DNA of 43,223 nucleotides from NCBI GenBank assembly GCA_015069165.1, contig SVJD01000015.1:1-43223 (forward strand), read 5' to 3'. This DNA comes from Oscillospiraceae bacterium. GTDB taxonomy: Bacteria > Bacillota > Clostridia > UBA1212 > UBA1255. A program made the translations under genes and the position numbers. The notes below the pieces were generated by a model. The model ran no database searches. It was not told where the DNA came from and saw nothing but the letters and a program-made list of their open reading frames with translations. Below are positions 31,660 to 40,573 of the stretch, one piece after another; the stretch's first letter is position 1; every line of letters starts with the position of its first letter.

Positions 31660-33198
31660 TTAGAAAGCTCTTTTTTTGCTTACAACTGTAACAACAAAAG
31701 CTGCTGCTGCAACTACGATAACGAAAGGCATAAAGTTACCTGTGTTCGGGTTTGAGTTACCATTGTTTGTATTTCCGCTATCTGTGCTGCCACCGGGAAC
31801 AACTGTTGTTGCGCCTTCTGCAGCTACCAAAACGATTTTTGTTACAAGTGCTTCCATACCTGTTGAGTTGTAGTGTGAAAGGAACACTTCACCGTTATAG
31901 TCAACATTTGACAAATCGATTTCACATGTTCTTTCACCGTTTGCCCACATACCTGTAGAGTCTTTAGTATCTTGCTGAGCAAGGATACCGGCTTCTGCTC
32001 TCATATCTGTACCTGCATAGCCAACAGGTTTGCCATTTGTACAGATCGCAAACATAGAGTTGCAAGGCATATCATCATATTTATTCAAATAAGGATGGTG
32101 TGTAGCGTATGTGATAATAATCTTGCTGTATTTAGAAAGGTCAAGATTTCCCAATGATTTAACATTGCCATAGCCCAACATCAAACCAATCTTATCGCCA
32201 TAACCGTGATCTACAAAACTTGCTGTACCGCCCATAGCTTCAAGGTCAAACTCAACATCCTCTACAGGAACTGTGATTTCATTTGTAGGTTCAGCTGTAG
32301 GTTCAACTGTAGGTTCTACTGTAGGTTCTACTGTAGGCTCTGTTGTAGGCTCTGTTGTAGGCTCACTTGTAGGTTCTGTTGTAGGCTCTACTGTGGGCTC
32401 TGTTGTAGGCTCACTTGTGGGTTCTGTTGTAGGCTCTGTGGGCGTAGGTGTTGCAGGAGCTGTGTATGTGTAAGTAATTTTTGCACCAGTATAGTCGTCT
32501 GCTCTAACAGTGTAAACCTCGCCGAAAGTAGCTGATGCGTTATCTCCATATTCGAAAGAATCTTTGATAGCATTTGTATGATCGTTTTTTGCAATAATTG
32601 TATTTACTGAGAAAGTATTGTTTCCTTTCAAAGTAATTTTTGCATTTGCTCTGAGCTCGATTGCACCATTTCTTGTATCTTTAGGTAAGCCGGGAATAAG
32701 ATCGTTAAAATCAGCAAAAGTTGTATCCTCTACAACAACTGTAGAAGCAGAACTTGTATTATCAATACCTACTTTACCTGCTGTAAGAACACAATTCTTA
32801 ATAGTAATGTTAGGGCTTTCACCTATAAAAAGAGCATCTCCGCTAGTGTGTGCACCAATAACTGTGATACCATCGAGAACAACAGTTGCACTACCTTTGA
32901 TATTCATTGCATCGTCTATTTGTGACGCATCGATCACACCTGTTTTTTCTGCACTTGTGTCTTTAATTGTAACATTAGCACTACCAGCAATGAGCACTTG
33001 ACCTTTCCATGTATGACCATTAAGATCGATTACATATTCACCTGCAGAAAAAGATGCAACTCCGTTAATGTCTGCTTGAAGCACTGACTCGCCTGCTACA
33101 ATTTCGCCTACGCTTGTAACGTCAGCAGCACTTACAGGAACAATAAACATAGAAACCATAACTGCAATTGCAATTATTAATGAAATTGTTCTTTTCAT
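31660..33198 (-). CDS. Secreted surface protein, beta-helix plus extra C-terminal domain (paralog 3)
   Basis: This 512-residue protein is the longest of the three. The signal peptide is 1-24. A repetitive beta region (about 25-245) is close to paralog 1. A linker of 13 Glu-Pro-Thr-x units spans about 255-306. A domain missing from the other two follows at about 307-470 (VEDVEFDLEAMGGTASFVDH onward, mostly beta, ending TKIVLVA), resembling carbohydrate-binding beta-sandwiches in general pattern but not matched to a family. The C-terminal sorting-like NPNTG, hydrophobic run and KKRAF are at 483-512. The ATG at 33198 follows GGAGGT. Surface display with a sugar or wall ligand is a guess. Confidence 0.85.
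   Translation of the reverse strand: MKRTISLIIAIAVMVSMFIVPVSAADVTSVGEIVAGESVLQADINGVASFSAGEYVIDLNGHTWKGQVLIAGSANVTIKDTSAEKTGVIDASQIDDAMNIKGSATVVLDGITVIGAHTSGDALFIGESPNITIKNCVLTAGKVGIDNTSSASTVVVEDTTFADFNDLIPGLPKDTRNGAIELRANAKITLKGNNTFSVNTIIAKNDHTNAIKDSFEYGDNASATFGEVYTVRADDYTGAKITYTYTAPATPTPTEPTTEPTSEPTTEPTVEPTTEPTSEPTTEPTTEPTVEPTVEPTVEPTAEPTNEITVPVEDVEFDLEAMGGTASFVDHGYGDKIGLMLGYGNVKSLGNLDLSKYSKIIITYATHHPYLNKYDDMPCNSMFAICTNGKPVGYAGTDMRAEAGILAQQDTKDSTGMWANGERTCEIDLSNVDYNGEVFLSHYNSTGMEALVTKIVLVAAEGATTVVPGGSTDSGNTNNGNSNPNTGNFMPFVIVVAAAAFVVTVVSKKRAF
32281..32436. repeat. 12-bp tandem repeat, 13 units, encoding Glu-Pro-Thr-x linker
   Basis: 156 bp of degenerate 12-bp units (GTAGG-TTC-type cores) within the surface-protein gene encode 13 consecutive Glu-Pro-Thr-x motifs. 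The unit length preserves the frame. A long antisense Val-Gly-Ser reading frame over it is only a by-product of the repeat. Confidence 0.9.
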
Positions 33199-33225
33199 TT
33201 TTTTTACCTCCAAAAATTTTCTATA

Positions 33226-33248
33226 AATCCCCAAAGAAAAAAGAGATT
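33226..33248 (-). promoter_or_regulatory. 5'-terminal leader hairpin, paralog 3
   Basis: On the transcript AAUCUC pairs with GGGAUU (one U-G pair) around an 11-base loop, beginning 10 bp after the -10 element. Position and stem length match the other two paralogs. Confidence 0.5.
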
Positions 33249-33258
33249 CGCTTCTGTC

Positions 33259-33287
33259 ATTTTACATTATAAAAATCATTATTGCAA
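33259..33287 (-). promoter_or_regulatory. Promoter of surface-protein paralog 3
   Basis: On the minus strand TTGCAA (33287-33282), 17 bp ending in AATG, TAAAAT (33264-33259). Both hexamers equal those of paralog 1. Confidence 0.7.
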
Positions 33288-33316
33288 GCCTTAAAAGTGC
33301 CTTTATACAAATTTTT

Positions 33317-35041
33317 TTATCTTTTATTCAAATTATAATAAATTCCTTTTTTAGAAAGTAATTCCTCATGCGTTCCCCTCTCCGCAATACCATCCGCTGT
33401 AAGCACCAAAATTTCCGTAGCATTTTGAATCGTTGTAAGTCTGTGAGCTATAGTAAATGTTGTTCTTCCTTTCGACAAACGCTCTAAAGACTCCTGTACA
33501 ATTTTTTCACTTTCGTTATCAAGTGCCGATGTAGCTTCATCAAGAATCAGTATCGGCGGATTTTTAAGGAAAACTCTGGCAATGCTAATTCTTTGCTTCT
33601 GTCCTCCCGAAAGCTTCACGCCTCGTTCGCCCACGTATGTGTCATACCCTTGCGGTAATTTTTCTATAAATTCCTCGGCACCCGCCATTTTAGCCGCCGC
33701 TTTTATTTCCTCAAAAGTCGCCCCCGGTTTGCCGTATGCAATATTTTCAAGCACACTTCCCGAAAAAAGATACACATCTTGCTGGACTATTCCTATATTT
33801 TCACGAAGGGACTTTAATGTGATTTCTTTTATATTTTTGCCGTCTATCAATATTTCGCCGGAATTCAATTCGTAAAACCTCGGAATCAAACTGCACATTG
33901 TAGTTTTTCCGCCGCCCGAAGGGCCTACTAATGCAATGTTCATTCCTTTTTCTACTTTTATACTTACATTTTCCAATACGGAATCTTCCCCGTAGCCGAA
34001 AGTTACATTTTTAAATTCAATATTACCTTTTACATTCTCCAAATCCTGCGCATTCGGAGAATCCGTAATATCAGGCTCAATATCCATAATCTCAGCAAAA
34101 CGTTCTATACCGGTCATTCCTCTTTGGAATTGTTCCATAAACTCTATAATTCTTCTTACAGAAGCTAAAAGTGTAGATACATACAACAAGTATGCAACAT
34201 AGTCACCGGGCAAAATATATCCCTTTAACATAAATATTGCACCAATCATAACTACCACTATGTACATAATTCCGTCAAAAACGCGTGTAGTCGTACTGAA
34301 TGCGCCCATATATTTATAAGCTTTTGTTTTTACTTTAAAAAACAATTCATTACCTTCTGCAAATTTTTCTTTTTCCACTTCTTCATTTGCAAAAGATTTT
34401 ACAACTCGAATTCCCAACAAACTGTCTTCTACTTTAGCATTCAAATCACCGCATTGGGCGCGTTGCTCTTGAAATGCCTTTTTCATCTTTTTGCGCACAG
34501 AAGAAGTAACTGCAAACATAAGAGGTAAAACAGCAAACATTATGAGTGTAAGCCATACATTTACATTCAATAATATAATAAATGAAGCAACAATCTTTAT
34601 GCCTGCAATAAAAAACTCCTCCGGACAGTGGTGGGAAAATTCCGTTACATCAAACAAATCCGTGGTAATTCTTGACATAATCTGTCCGACTTTCGCACTG
34701 TCATAGTAAGTAAAAGAAAGCTTTTGCAAGTGATTAAACATGTCACGGCGCATATCGGTTTCAATTTTCGTTCCCATAATATGCCCGTAAGAAGCCATAT
34801 AATAATTCGCTGCCGCGTCGATTACTCGCAAAACAATATACGTGCCGCCCAGCATCAATATTGCTTTTATTGTAAGCTGACTTATATCTTCAATGGCAGT
34901 ATTTGTAAAATATTTTATTATGAGCGGCAAAATAAGCTCACAAATAGTCGTAAGGCCTGCACAAAACAAGTCAAAGACCATCGACTTCCAATATCTTTTA
35001 TAATAAGGCATCGTTCTTTTAATTAAATGCTTTGTTCTCAT
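33317..35041 (-). CDS. ABC exporter, permease-ATPase fusion
   Basis: This 574-residue half-transporter has the standard length for a homodimeric or heterodimeric multidrug/lipid exporter. Six membrane helices fall in about 1-310, and the ATPase has GPSGGGKTT, a Q-loop in GIVQQDVYLFSG, LSGGQKQRI, ILILDEATSALD and a switch His in TIAHRLT. It lacks the N-terminal extra domain of the pair at 15973-20994. No second half-transporter is adjacent, so a homodimer is likely. The substrate is unknown. The start has GAGGTC four bases before the ATG and lies 18 bp after coaE. Confidence 0.9.
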   Translation of the reverse strand: MRTKHLIKRTMPYYKRYWKSMVFDLFCAGLTTICELILPLIIKYFTNTAIEDISQLTIKAILMLGGTYIVLRVIDAAANYYMASYGHIMGTKIETDMRRDMFNHLQKLSFTYYDSAKVGQIMSRITTDLFDVTEFSHHCPEEFFIAGIKIVASFIILLNVNVWLTLIMFAVLPLMFAVTSSVRKKMKKAFQEQRAQCGDLNAKVEDSLLGIRVVKSFANEEVEKEKFAEGNELFFKVKTKAYKYMGAFSTTTRVFDGIMYIVVVMIGAIFMLKGYILPGDYVAYLLYVSTLLASVRRIIEFMEQFQRGMTGIERFAEIMDIEPDITDSPNAQDLENVKGNIEFKNVTFGYGEDSVLENVSIKVEKGMNIALVGPSGGGKTTMCSLIPRFYELNSGEILIDGKNIKEITLKSLRENIGIVQQDVYLFSGSVLENIAYGKPGATFEEIKAAAKMAGAEEFIEKLPQGYDTYVGERGVKLSGGQKQRISIARVFLKNPPILILDEATSALDNESEKIVQESLERLSKGRTTFTIAHRLTTIQNATEILVLTADGIAERGTHEELLSKKGIYYNLNKR

Positions 35042-35059
35042 ACAAGACCTCTCAAATTC

Positions 35060-35656
35060 CTACGCTAAAAATCTTTTCAACTCATAAAGAACGAGATTTT
35101 TCAGTTCAAAAACATCGCCCTCGTTTAAAATTGTAACATCTGCAATATCTTCATATTCTCTGTTTGACATCTGTGCTGATATACGAGCCTCTGCATCTGC
35201 TTCTGTTATTCCCATACGCTTTACAAGTCTTGATACTCTTAAATCATTATTTGCCACAACTGCCCAAATGCAATTTACCGTGTCGAAAAAGCCTTCTTCT
35301 ATCGGCAGCGGCACATCCAATACGACAAAAGGTACATCCCCTGCTTCTTCATATTTTGCTATTCTTTTTTTGATTTCCTGCGAAACTCTGCTATGTACGA
35401 TATTATTAAGTACATTTCTTTCTTTTTTATCTGCAAAAACAATACTTCCTAATTTTTTGCGGTCTAAATTACCGTCAGGCAATATTATTTCTGCTCCGAA
35501 ATGGTTGCGTATTTCTTCATGAACAACCTCTCCCGGCTCTTGCAATTTTCTCGTTATTTTATCGGCATCTATAATTTTTCCGCCTTGTTCTTTCAAAATG
35601 CGGCACACTACCGTTTTACCGCAACCTGTTCCGCCTGTAACTCCTAAAACTCTCAT
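35060..35656 (-). CDS. coaE: Dephospho-CoA kinase
   Basis: This 198-residue P-loop kinase catalyses the last step of coenzyme A synthesis. The P-loop is GGTGCGKTVV near the N terminus. The DADKITRKLQEPG segment and the lid region with RLVKRMGITEADAEARISAQM are typical. Length is normal. It lies directly after polA (14 bp gap), the arrangement common in Firmicutes, with GGAGATG four bases before the ATG. Confidence 0.96.
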   Translation of the reverse strand: MRVLGVTGGTGCGKTVVCRILKEQGGKIIDADKITRKLQEPGEVVHEEIRNHFGAEIILPDGNLDRKKLGSIVFADKKERNVLNNIVHSRVSQEIKKRIAKYEEAGDVPFVVLDVPLPIEEGFFDTVNCIWAVVANNDLRVSRLVKRMGITEADAEARISAQMSNREYEDIADVTILNEGDVFELKNLVLYELKRFLA

Positions 35657-35670
35657 AAAAACATCTCCAT

Positions 35671-38298
35671 TTATTTACATTCATACCAACTTTCAGCAGC
35701 GTGTACATCTACTTTTAAAGGTACCGCAAGCTCAAAAGCGTTTTGCATACATTCCGTAAGCAATTCAGTAACTTTTTCCTGTTCTGATTTGTGCGTATCA
35801 ATAAGCAATTCGTCGTGAACCTGCAAAATCAATTTTGACTTATAATTTCCTTTTTTAAGTTCTTCATTTACACGAATCATTGCCAATTTTATTATGTCGG
35901 CAGCAGTTCCTTGTATTGGCATATTCATGGCAACTCGCTCGCCAAACTGTCTTATCATATATTTTGGAGAAGTCAGCTCAGGCAAATAACGTCTCCTTCC
36001 CAACAATGTTTCGGCATATCCCTTTTCTTTTGCTTTTGCCACAAGCTCTTTTACAAAATTTTCCACTCCCGGATATTGTTTAAAGTAACTTGCAATATAT
36101 TTTTTAGCTTCATACACCGGAATCCCCAAATCCCTTGCCAAGCCAAAGTCGCTTATTCCGTACACTATGCCGAAATTTACAGCTTTTGCACTGCTTCTCA
36201 TTTGCGGCGTTACCATTTCCGGCGGAATTCCGTTGACTTGCGCTGCCGTTATTGTGTGTATGTCGGAATCTTCGTTGAACGCCTTGCACATATTTTCATC
36301 CTGCGACATGTGCGCCAAAACTCTTAATTCAATTTGAGAATAATCCGCATCTACCAAAATATGATCATCGTCTGCCGGAACAAAAGCTTTTCTTATTAGT
36401 TTTCCAAGCTCTGTTCTTACAGGAATATTTTGTAAATTCGGCTCTGTACTGCTTAATCTTCCTGTAGCAGTTACTGTTTGGTTAAAACAAGTATACACTC
36501 GCTTTGTTTGCGGATTGATTACATTCAGCATCCCGTCTATATATGTGGATTTAAGTTTTGTATTTTGGCGATATTCCATAATAAGCGGTATTATCGGATG
36601 TTCAAGTGCCAATGACTCAAGCACTTCTTGTCCTGTGGAATACCCGCTTTTTGTTTTTTTACCGGCCTTTAAACCAAGTTCCTCAAAAAGCACCACACCC
36701 AGTTGTTTAGGCGAATTTATATTAAATTCATGTCCGCTTAATTCAAATATTTTATTTTTATCTTCTTCTATTGTTGCATCAATTTCCACGCCTTGTTTTG
36801 CCAGAACTGTATCATCAACTCTGAATCCTTCTTTTTCCATTTCTGCCAAAACCGTTATAAGCTCAAGTTCAACTTCTTTATAAAGTTTTTCCATACCGTC
36901 TGCTTTTAACTTTTCCTCTGCGCCTTCTGCCATAGCTTTAAGAATATTAACGCTTTTAGGCATCTGTCTTCCCGTTAAAAATCTGCAAACATCTTCAATA
37001 TTATCTGATTTTCTTGTTGAATCGAGAAGATAAGCTGCAACTGACAAATCATGTATTACATTTTGCATTCTTATGCCTTTTTTTAAAAGATAAAGAATAA
37101 AAGGCTTTGCATTAAACATAACTTTGCCTATATTTTTATTTTCAAAAAGCTGTTTTATTTCATTTTCCGGTTCTCCGTCAGTGCTTTTACTTCTGTAAAT
37201 GATATTTTCGTCACCATACGACAAATCAAATATCGCTTCGCTTTCATTTAGCTCTTTTACATAAATATAAAGCACATCTTTTACTTTTGAATAAAAATCC
37301 AAAGCAGGAATTTCCTGAATGTTTTCACTTTTCTCGGTTTCATCTGACATCATTGAAAACAATGATAAACCTTCGGCAAAGTCAGACTCTATGCTTTGCT
37401 CCGAGTTGTTTTCGTTCAAGAAACCCATATTTACCAATTTTTTCTTAATGGATTTGAATTCCAATTTTTCCATCATTTCTCCAAGTGCAATGCTGTCAGC
37501 TTTACCCATTTGCATTTCTTCAAGAGTTGTTTCACAAGGAGCATGGATTTCAATTCTGCCAAGCATTTGGCTCAAATATGCCAGTTCTTTGTTATTTATT
37601 ATTTTTTCTTTTAATGCTGCTTTTTTTATATTCTCCGCATTCTCATAAACGCCGTCCAGCGTTCCGTATTCGGAAAGAAGCGCCGAAGCCGTTTTCTCGC
37701 CTACTCCCGGCACTCCCGGAATATTGTCTGAAGAATCTCCCATGAGTGCTTTTAAATCTATGAGCTGCGAAGGCGATACGCCGTATTTATTTTTAACTGC
37801 TTCTATATCGTATTCGTCTGTTTGCGGTTTTCCCTTTTGCGTTGAACAAAGAAGTACGTGAACATTTTCGTTTACAAGTTGCAAAGAGTCTCTGTCGCCT
37901 GTCATAATATAACATTTCATATTGTTTTCAGCGGCAATATTGGCATAAGTTCCCAAAAGGTCATCGGCTTCATAGCCGGGAAGTTCCAACCTTGCAACGC
38001 CCATTGCATCTATGAGTTCTTTGGCAACCGGAAATTGGTCAGCGAGCTCTTGCGGCATTGCGTGGCGGCCGGCTTTGTATTCGGAATATCTTTCGTGACG
38101 AAATGTTGGTGCTTTTACATCAAAAGCAACTGCGCAATATTTCGGCTGTATTTCTTCTATTTGCTTTATAAACATATTCATAAAGCCAAATAAAGCTCCC
38201 GTATATAAGCCCTCGGCATTTTTCAAATAACTGCTTTGTGTGCCGTAAAAGGCTCTGTTTAATATACTGTTACCGTCTATTAACAATACTTTTTCCAT
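35671..38298 (-). CDS. polA: DNA polymerase I
   Basis: This 875-residue repair and Okazaki-fragment polymerase has residues 1-290 as the 5' nuclease (LIDGNSILNRAFYG, MTGDRDSLQLV, DNIPGVPGVGEKTASALL). The middle domain lacks the Asp-x-Glu and other acidic residues of an active 3'-5' exonuclease, as in many Firmicutes, so proofreading is probably absent. The polymerase has motif A DADYSQIELRVLAHMS, motif B RSSAKAVNFGIVYG and motif C LQVHDELLID. The start follows GGAG by 11 bases. It lies 18 bp after znuB. Confidence 0.97.
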   Translation of the reverse strand: MEKVLLIDGNSILNRAFYGTQSSYLKNAEGLYTGALFGFMNMFIKQIEEIQPKYCAVAFDVKAPTFRHERYSEYKAGRHAMPQELADQFPVAKELIDAMGVARLELPGYEADDLLGTYANIAAENNMKCYIMTGDRDSLQLVNENVHVLLCSTQKGKPQTDEYDIEAVKNKYGVSPSQLIDLKALMGDSSDNIPGVPGVGEKTASALLSEYGTLDGVYENAENIKKAALKEKIINNKELAYLSQMLGRIEIHAPCETTLEEMQMGKADSIALGEMMEKLEFKSIKKKLVNMGFLNENNSEQSIESDFAEGLSLFSMMSDETEKSENIQEIPALDFYSKVKDVLYIYVKELNESEAIFDLSYGDENIIYRSKSTDGEPENEIKQLFENKNIGKVMFNAKPFILYLLKKGIRMQNVIHDLSVAAYLLDSTRKSDNIEDVCRFLTGRQMPKSVNILKAMAEGAEEKLKADGMEKLYKEVELELITVLAEMEKEGFRVDDTVLAKQGVEIDATIEEDKNKIFELSGHEFNINSPKQLGVVLFEELGLKAGKKTKSGYSTGQEVLESLALEHPIIPLIMEYRQNTKLKSTYIDGMLNVINPQTKRVYTCFNQTVTATGRLSSTEPNLQNIPVRTELGKLIRKAFVPADDDHILVDADYSQIELRVLAHMSQDENMCKAFNEDSDIHTITAAQVNGIPPEMVTPQMRSSAKAVNFGIVYGISDFGLARDLGIPVYEAKKYIASYFKQYPGVENFVKELVAKAKEKGYAETLLGRRRYLPELTSPKYMIRQFGERVAMNMPIQGTAADIIKLAMIRVNEELKKGNYKSKLILQVHDELLIDTHKSEQEKVTELLTECMQNAFELAVPLKVDVHAAESWYECK

Positions 38299-38316
38299 AA
38301 AATCACGAACTCCATT

Positions 38317-39156
38317 TTAAACTTTTTTTGATATTTTTTCTCTTAATGCGGCTATCGCCGAGAAAAGAATATATGCTCCGAGATTTGTAACTACAATACA
38401 CGCGCTTGCCGGTACATCAAGCACGAAAGATGACACAATACCCGCAACTACACATACAACACCGAGAATCGCAGAAGATATTATTACCTTTTTAAAAGTT
38501 TTAAATAAGCGCATTGATGTAAGAGGCGAAAAAATAATAAGACTTGATATTAAAAGTGAACCTACAAGTCTCATTCCGACTACAATTGTAACAGCTGTAA
38601 GAGATGCCATAATCATATTATAAATTGTTGCCTTTGCCCCTGTTGCTCTTGCAAAGCTTTCGTCAAAAGTAACTGCAAATATTTTGTTATAAAAAAGAAC
38701 GTATAACAAAATTACCGCTATCGAAAGTCCTATACTCAGATACATATCTTCGTTACTGACTGCATATAAGCTGCCGAAAAGATAACTGTTCAAATCTACA
38801 TTTGATGCTGATACCGATACAATTATAACACCTATTGCCAAAGCACTTGCCGAAACCATTGCTATTGCAGAGTCGCCTTTTAATTTACCGGAATCATTAA
38901 CACGAAGCAGTAAAAAGGCAGTTATTATTACAACGGGTATCGCAATATATAAAGGTGTTACATTAAGTGCCGTAGCCAACGCCAACGCTCCGAATCCTAC
39001 GTGAGAAAGACCGTCACCAATCATAGAATATCTTTTTAAAACAAGACTGACACCGAGAAGCGATGCGCAAAGTGAAATTAAAATTCCGATAATAATTGCT
39101 CTTAACATAAACGGCAATTGAAACATCTCGCAAATAAGTGTGAGGATTTCATCCAT
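38317..39156 (-). CDS. znuB: Metal (zinc/manganese-type) ABC transporter permease
   Basis: This 279-residue permease of the ABC-3 family has about eight membrane helices and the family patterns LKRYSMIGDGLSHVGFGA and a C-terminal SSFVLDVPASACIV region. It imports a divalent metal with the ATPase encoded just upstream. I place the start at the ATG at 39156 with AAGGAGGG ten bases upstream; the frame stays open further but would add an implausible 50-residue basic N terminus. It overlaps the ATPase gene by 8 bp. The metal is not certain from sequence (Zn or Mn). Confidence 0.88.
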   Translation of the reverse strand: MDEILTLICEMFQLPFMLRAIIIGILISLCASLLGVSLVLKRYSMIGDGLSHVGFGALALATALNVTPLYIAIPVVIITAFLLLRVNDSGKLKGDSAIAMVSASALAIGVIIVSVSASNVDLNSYLFGSLYAVSNEDMYLSIGLSIAVILLYVLFYNKIFAVTFDESFARATGAKATIYNMIMASLTAVTIVVGMRLVGSLLISSLIIFSPLTSMRLFKTFKKVIISSAILGVVCVVAGIVSSFVLDVPASACIVVTNLGAYILFSAIAALREKISKKV

Positions 39157-39898
39157 GACAGTGGCACCCTCCTTTTTCGCAGCAGCCGTGACCGCTTTTG
39201 GCTTCGTTTTCCGTAAATTTACGGCAAGTTTCACATTCGAGATAATGCGATTTATCTCCAAAAAACACATCATTCTTGTGCAGATGTAAAATATGAGTCG
39301 CATCACGAAGTGCTCTGTTTACGTCGTGAGTAATCATTATTACCGTAATGCCGTTTTTTCTGTTTAAATCGTAAATTATATGATACATTTCCTCAGTGGC
39401 AAGCAAATCAAGTCCTGCAACAGGTTCGTCCAAAAGCAGAAGTTTTTGAGTTGCACATAAAGCTCTTGCAAGCAAAACTCTTTGTTGCTGTCCTCCGGAA
39501 AGTTCTCTGTAACATCTGTTTTTAAGTTTTGAAATATTAAGAAGCTCCATATTGGCTTCTGCGATTTTTTTATCTTTTCCGGAATAAAAAGGTCTTAATC
39601 CCAACCTGTTTATTCTTCCGGAAAGCACAACTTCCCACACCGAAGCGGGGAAGTCTTTCTGAATACCGGTTTGTTGAGGCAAATATCCTATTTCATTTTG
39701 CTTTAAGCTCTCGCCAAGCAATATCGAACCGGCATCTACGGATTTCAACCCCAGCAACGCTTTCATAAGCGTTGTTTTACCTGAACCGTTTTCTCCGATA
39801 ATACAAAGATAATCTCCTTTGTTAACATTAAAGGATAAATCGTTTACTACTGTATTGTTTTCATAAGCCAGTCGGATATTTTTACACTCAATTAACAT
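39149..39898 (-). CDS. znuC: Metal ABC transporter ATP-binding protein with Cys/His-rich tail
   Basis: This 249-residue ATPase has Walker A GENGSGKTT, Q-loop in GYLPQQTG, LSGGQQQRV, Walker B LLLLDEPVAGLD and switch His in ITHDVNRAL. The last 28 residues are unusual: CETC, then CC, then GGCHCHG, giving six Cys and three His, which looks like a metal-binding tail. This supports a transition-metal substrate and possible metal sensing by the ATPase. No ZnuA-like substrate-binding lipoprotein gene is adjacent. The start has a weak ribosome site and is 6 bp after the DUF47 stop. Confidence 0.9.
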   Translation of the reverse strand: MLIECKNIRLAYENNTVVNDLSFNVNKGDYLCIIGENGSGKTTLMKALLGLKSVDAGSILLGESLKQNEIGYLPQQTGIQKDFPASVWEVVLSGRINRLGLRPFYSGKDKKIAEANMELLNISKLKNRCYRELSGGQQQRVLLARALCATQKLLLLDEPVAGLDLLATEEMYHIIYDLNRKNGITVIMITHDVNRALRDATHILHLHKNDVFFGDKSHYLECETCRKFTENEAKSGHGCCEKGGCHCHG

Positions 39899-39904
39899 AA
39901 TTTA

Positions 39905-40540
39905 TCAGCTATTTTTAAGCGCTGCCCTTTCTACAGAACCTGCCAAATCACTGCAAGCATCAAAGCATTTTTCCATATCGTGGTAAAACTCTCTCCACTT
40001 TTGTACTTCGATAGGATCTTTTTCTGTTTCAAACAAATCTCTTACGGCATTTCTGTAAATTCTGTCACCGTCATTTTCATAATCGTATGCTTGATGAATA
40101 ATTTCAGGAAGCGTTTTGGATTTTTTGAAGTTTTTGAAATCAGCCATAATTTCAACAATCTTCTCACTGCATTTGACTATAAGCTCAATAAATGCGTGTG
40201 CATCAGCTCTTAATTCTTTAATATTAAACATCCAAAGTCTGAATGCCACGTTTTCAATTGCGTTTGTCAATCTGTTGATATTTGCAGACACATAGAAAAT
40301 GTCTTCTCTGTCAATAGGCGTAATAAACGCACTGTTAAGCTCTGCAACTATTTCCGCATGAACCTCATCACCTTGATGTTCAAGCTTGTGAATCTCTTCT
40401 AATTTTTCATTCAAACCGCTGAAATTACTATCTTTTTCAAATTCACCGAATAATTCTTTTACTCTGAGTGTAAGCTCGTTTGTAAAATTAGCTTCCTTCT
40501 GTATAAGTTCAAAAAAATCTGCTTCTTTCTTTTTTGCCAT
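39905..40540 (-). CDS. DUF47 / PhoU-like phosphate transport accessory protein
   Basis: This 211-residue all-helical protein of the DUF47 family is related to PhoU. The typical GDEVHAEIVAELNSAFITPIDREDI segment carries the Asp and Glu residues that bind metal in PhoU-like proteins. Such proteins pair with Pit permeases and are thought to regulate phosphate uptake. Here it follows the Pit gene by 33 bp, with GGAGGAAC seven bases before its ATG. Cytoplasmic. Confidence 0.92.
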   Translation of the reverse strand: MAKKKEADFFELIQKEANFTNELTLRVKELFGEFEKDSNFSGLNEKLEEIHKLEHQGDEVHAEIVAELNSAFITPIDREDIFYVSANINRLTNAIENVAFRLWMFNIKELRADAHAFIELIVKCSEKIVEIMADFKNFKKSKTLPEIIHQAYDYENDGDRIYRNAVRDLFETEKDPIEVQKWREFYHDMEKCFDACSDLAGSVERAALKNS

Positions 40541-40573
40541 AACGGATGTTCCTCCTTAAATACTGTGTAAATA

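Noticed and set aside
29404-32436. Short repeats as a CRISPR array
   Set aside because: Units are 9 or 12 bp, contiguous, without spacers, and lie inside reading frames; no cas genes are near.
32273-32473. Val-Gly-Ser repeat frame on the plus strand
   Set aside because: A by-product of the 12-bp repeat that encodes the Glu-Pro-Thr-x stalk on the other strand.
35671-38298. Loss of the PolA proofreading residues as a special finding
   Set aside because: An inactive 3'-5' exonuclease domain is usual for DNA polymerase I in many Firmicutes.
39157-39306. Longer N terminus for the metal permease
   Set aside because: The extension is basic, unlike the family, lies within the ATPase gene, and the internal ATG has AAGGAGGG upstream.
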